Shown piece after piece: positions 8,757 through 17,162 of a stretch of DNA of 47,989 bases (its first letter is position 1; each line of letters starts with the position of its first letter). Below the pieces are notes generated by a model that saw nothing but the letters and a program-made list of their open reading frames with translations, had not been told where the DNA came from and searched no databases. The position numbers were made by a program, and so were the translations under genes. The stretch comes from a virus: the IMG/VR virus record IMGVR_UViG_3300027135_000004, positions 1 to 47,989 of that record; one strand, 5' to 3'.

Positions 8757-8762
8757 TATATT

Positions 8763-8770
8763 AATAAATA
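8763..8770 (-). promoter_or_regulatory. TATTTATT leader element
   Basis: 6 nt before the ATG of the HAD-nucleotidyltransferase fusion gene. Confidence 0.4.
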
Positions 8771-8772
8771 TG

Positions 8773-9105
8773 TCATTTCTTAAGAAACAAAGAGTATATT
8801 ACACGACCAAGTTGTGCGCTAAACTTTCTTACTTTATACTCTGGTAGATCCCAAAAAAATGCGTGAGTAACTTCTTCAATCAACACATTTAGTCTACGTC
8901 TAGTTAAAAGACTCTTATCAATTAATATTCTGGAGTTTTTAAGGCTTGGATTGTAACACCAACCATCAGCGTCTTTTATATCGGAAAAATGAATTGGAAT
9001 AATCTGCTTTAAGTAGGTTTCTATACTTAATTGCTGCGCTTTGCTGATGCTGCGTTGCTTGTTGCGCTTGTTGCGCTTATTGCGCTTATTAATTTTAGCA
9101 TTCAT
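8773..9105 (-). CDS. Unknown 110-aa protein with basic Asn-Lys-Arg repeat at the N-terminus
   Basis: Not recognised as a named family. The N-terminus is three to four copies of the tripeptide Asn-Lys-Arg, produced by a 9-bp DNA repeat. The rest is compact: SIETYLKQIIPIHFSDIKD, then IEEVTHAFFWDLPEYKVRK at about residues 74-92. The EExxHA...WD..E pattern recalls small phage proteins with an HExxH-like helix, but the first His of a zinc-protease motif is absent (Glu), so activity cannot be assumed. The short basic repeat could bind nucleic acid or be a recent expansion. The upstream 60-aa gene ends 42 nt before its ATG, across an intergenic stretch that carries the same repeat core. Confidence 0.6.
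   Translation of the reverse strand: MNAKINKRNKRNKRNKQRSISKAQQLSIETYLKQIIPIHFSDIKDADGWCYNPSLKNSRILIDKSLLTRRRLNVLIEEVTHAFFWDLPEYKVRKFSAQLGRVIYSLFLKK
9062..9088. repeat. Tandem 9-bp repeat TTGCGCTT(G/A), three copies
   Basis: Units at 9062-9070, 9071-9079 and 9080-9088, coding for the Asn-Lys-Arg repeat on the minus strand. Related cores lie nearby: TTGCTGCGCTT occurs at 9031-9041 inside the gene and again at 9131-9141 outside it. Confidence 0.85.
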
Positions 9106-9146
9106 ATATTAAGCACATAAACAGCAATGCTTGCTGCGCTTATACT

Positions 9147-9329
9147 TTATATATCCAGAATGTCAACTAATTTTACTCCAAGACCTACAGAAATATCCAA
9201 CTTTATTTTGTGCGATTGGAATAAATCTTCGAATACCGTTAAAAAATCTTCGTCTGCGGACCCATTACTTTGCGAGTTGATGGGTTCGTAGTAGATTTCA
9301 TCATCATACTGCTCAAACCGTAGTTTCAC
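9147..9329 (-). CDS. Unknown 60-aa acidic protein
   Basis: Not recognised. It is a small acidic protein (YDDEIYYEPINSQS, then ADEDFLTVFEDLF) ending in a Val/Leu/Ile-rich segment. Support for it being a real gene comes from its tight fit between neighbours and from the TATTTATA element 4 nt before its ATG, the same arrangement as at many larger genes here. No function can be proposed. Confidence 0.5.
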   Translation of the reverse strand: MKLRFEQYDDEIYYEPINSQSNGSADEDFLTVFEDLFQSHKIKLDISVGLGVKLVDILDI

Positions 9330-9333
9330 ATAA

Positions 9334-9341
9334 TATAAATA
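9334..9341 (-). promoter_or_regulatory. TATTTATA leader element
   Basis: 4 nt before the ATG of the 60-aa gene. Confidence 0.4.
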
Positions 9342-9347
9342 TGTGAA

Positions 9348-9629
9348 TTATTTAGCAGCAGGTTTAAAAGTTCCGTCCTTGATATTCAAAACACCGTCAC
9401 CATACTTCTGGCTCAACTGTTGAAGAATGTCATTTTCTTCCTTTTGAATAGTAGTCCAGTCTTCAAGCAACTTCTTTCTTGCATTACCAAGATCATTCAG
9501 TTGTTGATCCAAATCGATCTTGGCAAGTTCAAGCTGGCCAAGTTCAAATATCTTTTGTTGATACTTGCCTTGGAGTTGCGCAATTTGTTGCATTTCTGCG
9601 TCGGTAAACTTTGTAACATTTTCACTCAT
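9348..9629 (-). CDS. Small coiled-coil protein, unknown role
   Basis: A 93-aa protein starting at MSENVTKF; an in-frame TTG two codons upstream is less likely, because the ATG at 9629 has the usual TATTTATT element 4 nt before it. About residues 8-75 form one long amphipathic helix, probably a coiled coil (many Gln, Leu, Lys, Glu). It ends YGDGVLNIKDGTFKPA, a tail I associate with a small conserved protein of T4-like environmental phages. It lies just downstream of the fibre gene and could be a chaperone or small structural protein, but this is only a guess from context. Confidence 0.6.
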   Translation of the reverse strand: MSENVTKFTDAEMQQIAQLQGKYQQKIFELGQLELAKIDLDQQLNDLGNARKKLLEDWTTIQKEENDILQQLSQKYGDGVLNIKDGTFKPAAK

Positions 9630-9633
9630 ATAC

Positions 9634-9641
9634 AATAAATA
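9634..9641 (-). promoter_or_regulatory. TATTTATT leader element
   Basis: 4 nt before the chosen ATG (9629) of the coiled-coil gene; supports that start over the upstream TTG. Confidence 0.4.
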
Positions 9642-9670
9642 CAGGCGGGTTGGTCCCCGCCATTATTTTA

Positions 9671-11062
9671 TTAGAGTTTATCAATCACGACTTTCAACTT
9701 ATCAACGTCCTTACGTTCAGCGTTAATCATGTAATAGAAATTTACGGTTCCCTTATTAAACAACTTGTTGAAGAAGTTTGTCTTTCTATCGACACCAATA
9801 TAAATCTTGTTGCCTTCTACCTTTTCAACATAATAAGTGTCAGGAGACCCAATTGCGGTCAAATGAACAGTAATGGTAGATTCATCAATCAACCAAGTCC
9901 AGTAGTCAGGCAAATCAATCGATAATGATTCGGATCTACCACGAACGAACACAGCGTGTTCTGGACCTTCCAGCGTAGCATGAACGAGTCGTTTCGTTTC
10001 ATCTTCTTGATGGTCAATAACGAATGACTTTGTAGATGCGGCAAATGAACCTTGGACCTCAAGATTAAACTGAGGGTCCATTACATCATTGATACCAACT
10101 CTACTACCAGTTACGTAAAATACGTTTGTTCCATTTACACTACTTACAACTCTAAAAGGCGCCGAAGAACCACTTGCGATCAACTGACGTTCAACTACAA
10201 CGTCTCTGCCAACTGTAACGTCATTTTCGACAGTCAAGTTGTTTAGAACATTGAGATCGTTAACAGTAAGAACATCTTGAACCAACGCCGTTCCAGCCAT
10301 CAAACTACCAACATCTGCGTTACTAGCACTCAAACTACCACTCAATACCAAACCAGTAGATTTATCTTCCCAAATTCCGTCAGCGGCGTTATAGACTAAG
10401 AATGCGCCGTCTGCAGGAGAAGCACTACTACTAATATTGCTTATTTCGTCAATAGTAGTAGGTTGTTTTACGTCAACAAAGATTGATCCAGTAGTGTTGT
10501 TTACACCAGTGATATAACCAACTTTGACCACATCTCTAGGAGCATTTGGACGAATACTAGTATATGAACCAGAAACCGAAGGACTCACATACAACTCGTC
10601 ACCAAGAGAAAATCCAGTAGCAGTGTTTAAACCAGTCAAATATCCACTGGTCAAAACATATCCAGTAAATCCAGCTGGTATTGAATCGTTGACAACACCC
10701 AAAATGTCACTGGTAATTGTAGATCCAGGGGTGTGTATTTTGGAAACTGCTAAATCTACAACTATTTGAGAACTTAAATTACTTCCAATTACACTAACAA
10801 CTTGGCCTTTAGAGAGTGTGAGTCCAGAACCATTTTGAACCAAAACTAAACTTGGACTAGGAGCTCCTCCGCCATTTAAAGCGTAAGAAGCACTCAAAGC
10901 ATATGAAGCAGATTCAACTCTTACAGAAGACGAAGGAATGACTACAGGAAATTTATTTTCATCAAAAGCTAACAAAGACGCAGTTTGTGGTCGGATAACT
11001 TGCTCAGTAAACGAACTACCACTTCTGCGGCTTAATAATAAATCCTTTTCTAAAAAAATCAT
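9671..11062 (-). CDS. Tail/neck fibre-like structural protein with ASYAL linker
   Basis: A 463-aa protein. Residues 50-66 contain ASYALSASYALNGGG, the short linker also found in the 726-aa fibre. A middle region of about 250 residues is rich in Ser, Val, Thr and Gly, suggesting beta-structure, and includes DVLTVNDLNVLNNLTVENDV, a beta-helix-like repetition. The C-terminal 130 residues (KSFVIDHQEDETKRLVHATL, LPDYWTWLID, YYVEKVEGNKIYIG) match a domain I recognise from many marine phage fibre and structural proteins. The role is therefore likely host contact or a whisker-like fibre. It follows the tail terminator gene, with TATTTATA 12 nt before its ATG. Confidence 0.75.
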   Translation of the reverse strand: MIFLEKDLLLSRRSGSSFTEQVIRPQTASLLAFDENKFPVVIPSSSVRVESASYALSASYALNGGGAPSPSLVLVQNGSGLTLSKGQVVSVIGSNLSSQIVVDLAVSKIHTPGSTITSDILGVVNDSIPAGFTGYVLTSGYLTGLNTATGFSLGDELYVSPSVSGSYTSIRPNAPRDVVKVGYITGVNNTTGSIFVDVKQPTTIDEISNISSSASPADGAFLVYNAADGIWEDKSTGLVLSGSLSASNADVGSLMAGTALVQDVLTVNDLNVLNNLTVENDVTVGRDVVVERQLIASGSSAPFRVVSSVNGTNVFYVTGSRVGINDVMDPQFNLEVQGSFAASTKSFVIDHQEDETKRLVHATLEGPEHAVFVRGRSESLSIDLPDYWTWLIDESTITVHLTAIGSPDTYYVEKVEGNKIYIGVDRKTNFFNKLFNKGTVNFYYMINAERKDVDKLKVVIDKL

Positions 11063-11074
11063 ATCTTAGTCTAA

Positions 11075-11082
11075 TATAAATA
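11075..11082 (-). promoter_or_regulatory. TATTTATA leader element
   Basis: 12 nt before the ATG of the 463-aa fibre gene. Confidence 0.4.
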
Positions 11083-11105
11083 TGAACAGTTCCAGATATA
11101 TTCAA

Positions 11106-12539
11106 TTAAAATGTTTCATCGACCATAGCAATCGGAACACGACGCCATTCACCGTATGAATATATGTAAAAATAGTTGCCATCATAGCTTATCCAACCAT
11201 CTTCACCATAGTCGGAAGATTTGTATGGAACTTGATGATAATACTTATCTGGAAATCGTTGAAATACTCTAAAAGCAGTGTTTATTGGTCGAACTCCGTT
11301 AGAATAAACGGGGTTACCATTACAATCGGTTCCACTGATATAAGCCCCACTATTTGGGTCAAAATCAAACACTGCGATAGCTCTACGCACCCATCCTAGT
11401 GGTTTGCGATATACATAAATAAAATATTCATCGTATGCCAACCAGCCATTTTCTCCATAATCCGAGGTCTTTTTTGGAGGTGGTCTGAACAATACTTTCT
11501 CTGTAATTGCTGGTTTGTCGTCTTTTTCAAGGTCTGGTGCTCGTGTTGCAGAGTTGTATTTTACACCCACATTCTTCAAATAAGAGTATGGATTCTTGAT
11601 ATTTGAATCTTCAACTTGCGACATTTGTTCACCGTTTACAACATAATCAGACACCACAATCTTTCTGGTAGTGAACGTTTTTTGAGTTGTTGACTTGACA
11701 CCATCAATAGTTTTTGGCAACAAGTAAGCATTGACAACCAAGTTAAAAGTCGTTTTTACATTTCTGTCTTCACCGGCACCCAACTCAACCGTGTTGGTAT
11801 AGTCATCAACTCTGGTTCTAAATCTGAAATCTCCCACACCCCAATAATCATGTGTAGCAAAATTGATCTTTTCCAATAACTTGTTGTTTTGATCAACATA
11901 ATCTGTCCACAAAATACACTCGTAAGTTATAGTAACATGATCTGGCAACGTAACATTGTAGATCTGATTGGTAGGTTTGTTTCTAAATGGATTGCCCAAA
12001 TTCAAAATATTGAACTTGTCGTATTTGTTCTTTTGATCAAATTTAGCAACAACTTGATATGACAAATAACGATTCAAAGTCATCAAATCTTTATTGTTGC
12101 TTACTGTGGCCCTCTTGATCAAAATAGCAGGCAACAAGATTTTACCTTGGTTATCACGCAAAAACCCGTCTCTTCTAACAGCATTCCATCTTTCTGGACT
12201 TGCATATAAAACTGGAACCTTTACCAATGTTCCGTTGTCCATCACAGTCAAATCAACTCGTTGACTCATGTGGTTGATTATAGTAGTATCAATGTCAAGA
12301 AGAGTTACACTAAAATTCTCGGTCTTGTCTTGATCACGACGAACTGCATTTTCTTTTCTATATGGACCTACCAACGGAATTGCCGTATTATCGTTAGGCA
12401 TTGGGACACCAGTATCCTCATTTTGAATGACAGGTCTTCTAATATCAGACAAGTTTGAATTATCTTGTTTGACGTTAGGAGCAGGGTTGATTCCTTTTCC
12501 GTTTTGGCTTTTACCAGTTGGATTACCTTTCCACGACAT
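11106..12539 (-). CDS. Tail terminator (gp15-like) with a C-terminal repeat extension
   Basis: A 477-aa protein; T4 gp15 has 272. Residues 75-295 follow the T4 gp15 pattern: a KVPVLYASPERW strand near 107-118, LLPAILIKRATV, the HVTITYECILWTDYVDQNN segment near 205, and NVKTTFNLVVNAYLLP. T4 gp15 caps the tail and stabilises the sheath before head joining. Beyond it, residues 350-477 carry two copies of a 35-aa unit (KTSDYGENGWLAYDEYF and KSSDYGEDGWISYDGNYF, each followed by a W-x-R-x-x-I-A ending). This resembles a small domain common in environmental phage structural proteins. Gene order gp13-gp14-gp15 is as in T4. Confidence 0.8.
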   Translation of the reverse strand: MSWKGNPTGKSQNGKGINPAPNVKQDNSNLSDIRRPVIQNEDTGVPMPNDNTAIPLVGPYRKENAVRRDQDKTENFSVTLLDIDTTIINHMSQRVDLTVMDNGTLVKVPVLYASPERWNAVRRDGFLRDNQGKILLPAILIKRATVSNNKDLMTLNRYLSYQVVAKFDQKNKYDKFNILNLGNPFRNKPTNQIYNVTLPDHVTITYECILWTDYVDQNNKLLEKINFATHDYWGVGDFRFRTRVDDYTNTVELGAGEDRNVKTTFNLVVNAYLLPKTIDGVKSTTQKTFTTRKIVVSDYVVNGEQMSQVEDSNIKNPYSYLKNVGVKYNSATRAPDLEKDDKPAITEKVLFRPPPKKTSDYGENGWLAYDEYFIYVYRKPLGWVRRAIAVFDFDPNSGAYISGTDCNGNPVYSNGVRPINTAFRVFQRFPDKYYHQVPYKSSDYGEDGWISYDGNYFYIYSYGEWRRVPIAMVDETF

Positions 12540-12542
12540 AAA

Positions 12543-13109
12543 TTATGTTTGTCTTTCTACCACATTCAACTTACTGAGTCTGCTGTAGTGTGTATTGCAG
12601 ATAAAACTCCAAGACTTATCTGGATGACCACCTAAAAATTGTTCTTGAATTACGTTGTCAATTTCATAGAAACGTTCGTTGTATAATAACACATCACCAA
12701 TTTCTGGGAAGAAACCAGTAACGATACAATCACGTTCACGAAACTTGTATACTACACTTTGATTGCGATCTGGTCCGAACCCTTGGTTATCGTCACCAGT
12801 AATATCTTCACGTTGAATCAAAGCGGTCATATTAATTGCTGGATAAAACGCCTTACCAGTGTCAGATGTTGCTTCACCATAGATGTTTACTCTAGTTTCA
12901 GTCACAGCAACCTTGAACAATTGAACAACACATTCAATTATATCGCCGACCAATTCTGCGTTGATAGAACTAAGAAAGTTCATATCACGACTACTAAAAT
13001 ACCTACCAGGTAAATAATTGGTTCCATAGATACCAATGTCTTTACGACCATTGGTCCAGTATTGAGGAAAATTATTCTGGGGATACTGTGGTGTTACTGG
13101 GGCTGCCAT
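12543..13109 (-). CDS. Neck protein (gp14-like)
   Basis: A 188-aa protein. The core has the pattern of T4-type gp14 neck proteins: SRDMNFLSSINAELVGDIIE, VTETRVNIYGEAT, a central NMTALIQREDI, and EIGDVLLYNERFYEIDNVIQ near residues 135-154. In T4, gp13 and gp14 close the filled head and form the collar that receives the tail. It sits 3 nt after the gp13-like gene and 3 nt before the gp15-like gene, as expected for a joined operon. A TATATAAATG variant of the leader element lies inside the end of the gp13 gene, 11 nt before this ATG. Confidence 0.8.
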   Translation of the reverse strand: MAAPVTPQYPQNNFPQYWTNGRKDIGIYGTNYLPGRYFSSRDMNFLSSINAELVGDIIECVVQLFKVAVTETRVNIYGEATSDTGKAFYPAINMTALIQREDITGDDNQGFGPDRNQSVVYKFRERDCIVTGFFPEIGDVLLYNERFYEIDNVIQEQFLGGHPDKSWSFICNTHYSRLSKLNVVERQT

Positions 13110-13112
13110 AGA

Positions 13113-14348
13113 TTATCCTATATAAATGTGAACTGGAACCTTAGACAACATTTTGTTCATTGCCTCAGATTCTTTTTCGGTATTCTCCATCTGATTTACT
13201 CTCAAAGACTTGTCCAACATGTCTCTAAGTTTTTCAAGAAGATTAGACATTTCATCCTTAGCCTCAGCACGAAGTTCAGCACCGTCCAAGGTTACTTCAC
13301 CACCTGGAATTGGAACCGTGCTATACTTCTGCAAAATACGACCAAGTGTTTCTTTACATAGTGCCAAGAAATACTTTTTGATCCACTGTTTACCAGCTTG
13401 ATTGATCTTACAATATTGACAATACTCATACGGCACATCACTTGGATCACTAATGTATTCATATCGTGAACCACTAAAGAAGTTGGTAATGTTCTTGTCA
13501 CTTTCAACGTAGTAGTCGATGTAGATTCTAAGATCAGTAGTTGGTATTGGGAAAATTCTCAACATGTTGTCACCAGTGATTTGGAAACCGTAGTGACTCT
13601 TACGAACCATGTCGTTGAATTCAATTGCTTGAACACGTTCCAAATCTTCGAAGATAGGAGTCATCAAGAATTGTGTTGCTGGACTGTAAGCACTGAATCC
13701 CATTTCGCTTAAAACGTTACTATAACTCATACCAGTCATACTGAATGGGTCATAAATACGTGCGATTGCTGGTGGTCTAAAATGGAACACTCTACGAACT
13801 TCAATACGTGATCCAGTAAGATGTTCAATTTGGTTACCAATAATTTGATTCAAGTCAAACACTTGATGACTATCTTGGGGACCACCAAAACTTGCAGATC
13901 CAGTTGCCAAGAATGATGCTCTCTTTAACTCTACTTCACCACCAACCAACGCTTCACTACCATATTGTTTGCTTAGTTGGACGATAAATGGTATACCGCT
14001 ACCTTTGACACTGAGACCAGTTAAGTTTTGATACTGGTCTTGTGGTAAACCTTGAACGTTAACCAAATTGTTGACGATGTTGAATTCGTTGATTACACGG
14101 TTATACTCCAACACAGCTTCTTCAAAACATGCATAAAAGTTGACATCGATCATTTCAATGTCAACGATTGGATAACCTAAACGTTTTGCTGCCCACATCG
14201 CACTACCACTACAATCGTTCTCAAACGTTGTTTCTGTGACAGAACAGTTGGTTTCATCAAGATAATAACCAAAGGGAACACTCGCAGTAGTAACCGCACT
14301 ACCTGATCCTGGCCACCTTACTCTATCTTGGTCTAAATTAGCACTCAT
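13113..14348 (-). CDS. Neck protein (gp13-like)
   Basis: A 411-aa protein with the structure of T4-type gp13-like head-completion proteins. Residues 55-85 contain KRLGYPIVDIEMID and YACFEEAVLEYN, and the C-terminal part has AGKQWIKKYFLALCKETLG, VPIPGGEVTLDGAELRAEAK and a long Glu/Lys helix. It is longer than T4 gp13 (about 309 aa), mainly through inserts around residues 110-190. The adjacent gp14 and gp15 homologues support the call. TATTTATA lies 4 nt before the ATG. A different portal-adaptor-type connector is the main alternative. Confidence 0.75.
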   Translation of the reverse strand: MSANLDQDRVRWPGSGSAVTTASVPFGYYLDETNCSVTETTFENDCSGSAMWAAKRLGYPIVDIEMIDVNFYACFEEAVLEYNRVINEFNIVNNLVNVQGLPQDQYQNLTGLSVKGSGIPFIVQLSKQYGSEALVGGEVELKRASFLATGSASFGGPQDSHQVFDLNQIIGNQIEHLTGSRIEVRRVFHFRPPAIARIYDPFSMTGMSYSNVLSEMGFSAYSPATQFLMTPIFEDLERVQAIEFNDMVRKSHYGFQITGDNMLRIFPIPTTDLRIYIDYYVESDKNITNFFSGSRYEYISDPSDVPYEYCQYCKINQAGKQWIKKYFLALCKETLGRILQKYSTVPIPGGEVTLDGAELRAEAKDEMSNLLEKLRDMLDKSLRVNQMENTEKESEAMNKMLSKVPVHIYIG

Positions 14349-14352
14349 TAAA

Positions 14353-14360
14353 TATAAATA
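14353..14360 (-). promoter_or_regulatory. TATTTATA leader element
   Basis: 4 nt before the ATG of the gp13-like gene. Confidence 0.4.
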
Positions 14361-14393
14361 TCGGAATCTTCGATATTAGTGCTAAAATCTACT

Positions 14394-14933
14394 CTATACC
14401 AAATTATTACCTTCAAACTTTCGTGGACCACTCAAATCCACAATTTTATACTTAATTGGCATATCTTTTATAGTAGCATAAACAGCCTTTATGTTCTTGG
14501 GACTGTCGTCAATAAAAAATATGTCGTTGTAACCCTCATTTTCAATTTTATCCTTGATCCAGTTAGCCTTAGCCATAGGATCACTAGTTCCAACGGTCAC
14601 AATAGGTATATTGACTTTAAAATACCTCTGGAGAACGTTTTGTATGTGAGGCTGACTCTCTGGACCTCTCGCAGTCAAAACAACGGCAAGACGACCATCT
14701 GACCCCGCACTGACTATCTTATAAAACCTCTTGGCTACATTACGAATAACTACGGGATCTATAACCGAGCTAAACTCTGAAAAATCAAATTTGTCACCGG
14801 GTTGTTGAGTATACACCGCATATTGTGCAGGTGTTAATTTGACAACCGAACCATCTGATTTGGTCAATATTACTTTACCACCAGTTTCAAAAAGTGTGTC
14901 ATCAAAATCAAATACTCTTAGTTTCTTGGTCAT
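14394..14933 (-). CDS. HAD-superfamily phosphatase
   Basis: A 179-aa HAD hydrolase. Motif I is RVFDFDDTLF with D9 and D11; motif II is VVLTARG near residue 86; a Lys lies in the MAKANWIKDK region, and motif IV is IFFIDDSPKNI near residue 140. It lacks a kinase domain. It resembles the phosphatase half of T4-type polynucleotide kinase/phosphatase, so removal of a 3' or 5' phosphate is plausible, but the substrate is not shown by sequence. Its ATG overlaps the stop of the 43-aa gene, which follows the cupin and P-loop kinase genes in one tightly coupled run. It does not carry the N-terminal leader seen on the kinase. Confidence 0.8.
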   Translation of the reverse strand: MTKKLRVFDFDDTLFETGGKVILTKSDGSVVKLTPAQYAVYTQQPGDKFDFSEFSSVIDPVVIRNVAKRFYKIVSAGSDGRLAVVLTARGPESQPHIQNVLQRYFKVNIPIVTVGTSDPMAKANWIKDKIENEGYNDIFFIDDSPKNIKAVYATIKDMPIKYKIVDLSGPRKFEGNNLV

Positions 14934-15061
14934 AGGAATGATTGCGCAATCAACTTATAGTCAGAAACATATGGTTTTGGTTGTGACTTTTTAACAGCAT
15001 CCTCCTTCAGTTTCTTTGCCTTGAGAACCTTCTGAAGAGTGTTTTTTACTTTCTCATTCAT
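14930..15061 (-). CDS. Unknown 43-aa Lys-rich helical protein
   Basis: A short gene starting MNEKVKNTLQKVLKAKKLKE and ending YKLIAQSFL. It overlaps its upstream neighbour (the cupin) by 8 nt and its stop overlaps the start of the HAD gene, so all are probably translated as a coupled set. The protein is a basic amphipathic helix with a short tail and no known family. The tight overlaps at both ends are the main evidence that it is real. Confidence 0.6.
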   Translation of the reverse strand: MNEKVKNTLQKVLKAKKLKEDAVKKSQPKPYVSDYKLIAQSFL

Positions 15062-15323
15062 ACATTTTTGTAATTTTGACTACAAGTTTTCCAGAGCCTT
15101 TTATGACTCTGTGATACGTTTCTTTAGGTATAAATATTGAACCCTCCATCAAACACGGAAGATTATTATCCAATTGAACCTCCCAACCACCATTATTCTC
15201 CACAACCTCAACCAAACGGTTTTCTTTATCCAAATGCCACTCTAATTCATGACTATCTATACCAGAATCGAACTCACGAATATATTGATTGTTTCCCAAG
15301 CTTGTCTCTGTATAAGGCATCAT
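15054..15323 (-). CDS. Cupin-like small protein
   Basis: An 89-aa protein with a cupin-type layout: HELEWHLDKENRLVEVVENN (His, Glu, His, Asp in spacing suited to metal binding, residues 25-44), GGWEVQLDNNLPCLMEG and FIPKETYHRVIKGSGKLVVK. Such single-domain cupins are common in tailed phages without an assigned role. Its start overlaps the stop of the kinase gene by 4 nt, so it is translated with it. Binding a metal or a small ligand is plausible; no reaction can be named. Confidence 0.65.
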   Translation of the reverse strand: MMPYTETSLGNNQYIREFDSGIDSHELEWHLDKENRLVEVVENNGGWEVQLDNNLPCLMEGSIFIPKETYHRVIKGSGKLVVKITKMYE

Positions 15324-16117
15324 ACATTTCTAGGACGCATTGGTTCTATTGTCCTCAGATGCGAATCATCGTCATCAGATTGTTCTACACTGTCTACCTT
15401 CTTTACATTTTTATAGTAATTTTCAATCCATTTTCTACCAATTGGATTTTTTATAGGACTCTTCAAAAAGTCAATCACACTTCTCAAAACACCTCTATCA
15501 ATTGGTTCATTGTTCTTTGTTCGATCAACTATTCTAAAGTTGTTACGAAATATGTTTTGAAAATGACCCAAATTATTTTGACAGCTAAACCACATCTGTG
15601 ATAACAAATCTTCTGGTATCTTACGAGATCTCTTCGCATTACGTTCCATTGCAACTTGTAAACTAGTGTTGACAAATATCATGTAACAATCATATCCATG
15701 TTGTTCCATAACACGTTTCTTGATTTGTATTGATTCTATACTATCACCAGTTCCATCTATGATAAGTCCTAATTTAGCCTTTCTATACATGTCTAGTTTT
15801 TTTCTTGTGATTCGTTTTGCTTTTTCTCTAGTAGATTGAGGACCAACAGTCAATCGTTCAAACTCTTCTGGACTCAATTTACTAAAGTCTGTAGATATGT
15901 TCATATTATGAAGCATCTTCTCAAACTCGTTATCACTATTGATTACCTTCAAACCATATCGATTTACAGATGAATTGGAAGGTAAATCAAATAACTCAGT
16001 AGCTACAGTGCTTTTTCCACTACCAGGCCCACCAGCCATAAATATACACTTGAGAGTTGATGGATCATCGACACCCTCGGTCAATCTATGCTTTTTTAGT
16101 AGTTCAAGTAAATTCAT
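15320..16117 (-). CDS. P-loop polynucleotide kinase / zeta-toxin-like kinase with capsid-targeting-type leader
   Basis: A 265-aa P-loop kinase. Walker A is G30-P-G-S-G-K35-S-T37; IDGTG near residue 120 and FVNTSLQVAMERNAKRSRK near residues 148-166 fit the zeta-toxin/polynucleotide-kinase group of small phosphotransferases. The substrate is unknown; 5'-OH RNA or DNA ends are a candidate. The first residues (MNLLELLKKHRLTE then G) contain an L-T-E/G site like those on other proposed cargo proteins, so it may be packed in the prohead and trimmed. It overlaps by 4 nt with the nucleotidyltransferase gene upstream and the cupin downstream. TATTTATA lies 10 nt before its ATG, inside the upstream gene. 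Confidence 0.75.
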   Translation of the reverse strand: MNLLELLKKHRLTEGVDDPSTLKCIFMAGGPGSGKSTVATELFDLPSNSSVNRYGLKVINSDNEFEKMLHNMNISTDFSKLSPEEFERLTVGPQSTREKAKRITRKKLDMYRKAKLGLIIDGTGDSIESIQIKKRVMEQHGYDCYMIFVNTSLQVAMERNAKRSRKIPEDLLSQMWFSCQNNLGHFQNIFRNNFRIVDRTKNNEPIDRGVLRSVIDFLKSPIKNPIGRKWIENYYKNVKKVDSVEQSDDDDSHLRTIEPMRPRNV

Positions 16118-17115
16118 AATGATTTGATATAAATATCAGTGTCTCTCTTCAATTCATCCTCTGGCACATTATCCAAGTTATCACCATACTTCTGTGTCCA
16201 ATATTGTTTGATCTTACCCAACATTGGTCCTGGCTTTAATTGTGGAAAATTAGCCATCAACCACTCACCACCATATTTGGATTTAACTGGGGTAAATGAT
16301 TCAATCTCTTTTTGTTTATCCAACAACATCTGATACTTTTCTGGAAACAACCGCTTCAAGAAATAGTCTGGGTCACTAATCTGTTTGTGTTTATTCAAAC
16401 CAATCAATGACTTTCTAATATAATCAGCACTAGGTCTACCAGCTCTAACTCTCTTACGATCACTGTGATTCATAGTTTGACCCTTATAGTCATCGCTATC
16501 AAACATAGGACTACCACTAATAAACTTAACAACATCATCATTGTTTTGTATACTATCGTAATCACCCAATACATCACCATAACCAAGTATTTTCAAACCG
16601 TCTTTTAGATTCTTAGTAATTAGTATATCGTGATGTCTACCACTTTTATCTACATAAATCTTTTGAAAACCTGTAGTAGCATACTTGTAACCATTTTGTC
16701 TAGCCATTACACCCAATATACCACTAAAGTCTCCTAGTGCTAAATAAGTCTTTTGTGCGTCAAAGTCATCGTCTGTATCCGCATACAGAAAGTCTACATG
16801 AACATCCTTACCCAAATCAGACTTGTAAAGAACACTATAGATATTTCCGTTACGACTATAATCCTTTACCTTATTACCCAAATTAGATAACAACGTGTTC
16901 TTGATATCACCAGACGATCCTGTCAACACAATATCAATATCACCATGATCTTGTTTGGATGGTAGTGATTTACTCAATTCAAACTTGCTAAAACTATTAC
17001 CCAGTTGATTCTTGAGTTCGTCAAAAACACTGTTCATTTCAGATGTAGTAATTCTACTGGCTCTACTACCAAATAGTTTGCCGCCCTCTTTCAATAAATC
17101 CATTAACTTGATCAT
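16114..17115 (-). CDS. Pol-beta-superfamily nucleotidyltransferase with capsid-targeting-type leader
   Basis: A 333-aa protein with nucleotidyltransferase signature SLPSKQDHGDIDIVLTG (Asp pair at about residues 59 and 61) and a likely third carboxylate in VHVDFLY near residue 105. The C-terminal third is helical and ends with a PGPMLGKIKQYW segment, similar in style to the C-terminal domain of tRNA nucleotidyltransferases and poly(A) polymerases. NMP transfer to an RNA 3' end is the leading guess. The N-terminus MIKLMDLLKE-G fits the shared leader and the L-x-E/G protease site. It is directly coupled to the kinase gene, suggesting a joint function. Confidence 0.7.
   Translation of the reverse strand: MIKLMDLLKEGGKLFGSRASRITTSEMNSVFDELKNQLGNSFSKFELSKSLPSKQDHGDIDIVLTGSSGDIKNTLLSNLGNKVKDYSRNGNIYSVLYKSDLGKDVHVDFLYADTDDDFDAQKTYLALGDFSGILGVMARQNGYKYATTGFQKIYVDKSGRHHDILITKNLKDGLKILGYGDVLGDYDSIQNNDDVVKFISGSPMFDSDDYKGQTMNHSDRKRVRAGRPSADYIRKSLIGLNKHKQISDPDYFLKRLFPEKYQMLLDKQKEIESFTPVKSKYGGEWLMANFPQLKPGPMLGKIKQYWTQKYGDNLDNVPEDELKRDTDIYIKSL
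16128..16135 (-). promoter_or_regulatory. TATTTATA leader element
   Basis: 10 nt before the kinase ATG, inside the end of the upstream nucleotidyltransferase gene. Confidence 0.4.
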
Positions 17116-17162
17116 AGACTATAATTAGATCCACACACTCGACTCACTGATGATTTAATCAA

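Noticed and set aside
8773-9105. Zinc metalloprotease call for the 110-aa protein
   Set aside because: The helix reads EExxHA, lacking the first His of HExxH.
9031-9141. TTGCGCTT cluster considered as a CRISPR array
   Set aside because: Units are 9 bp with no unique spacers.
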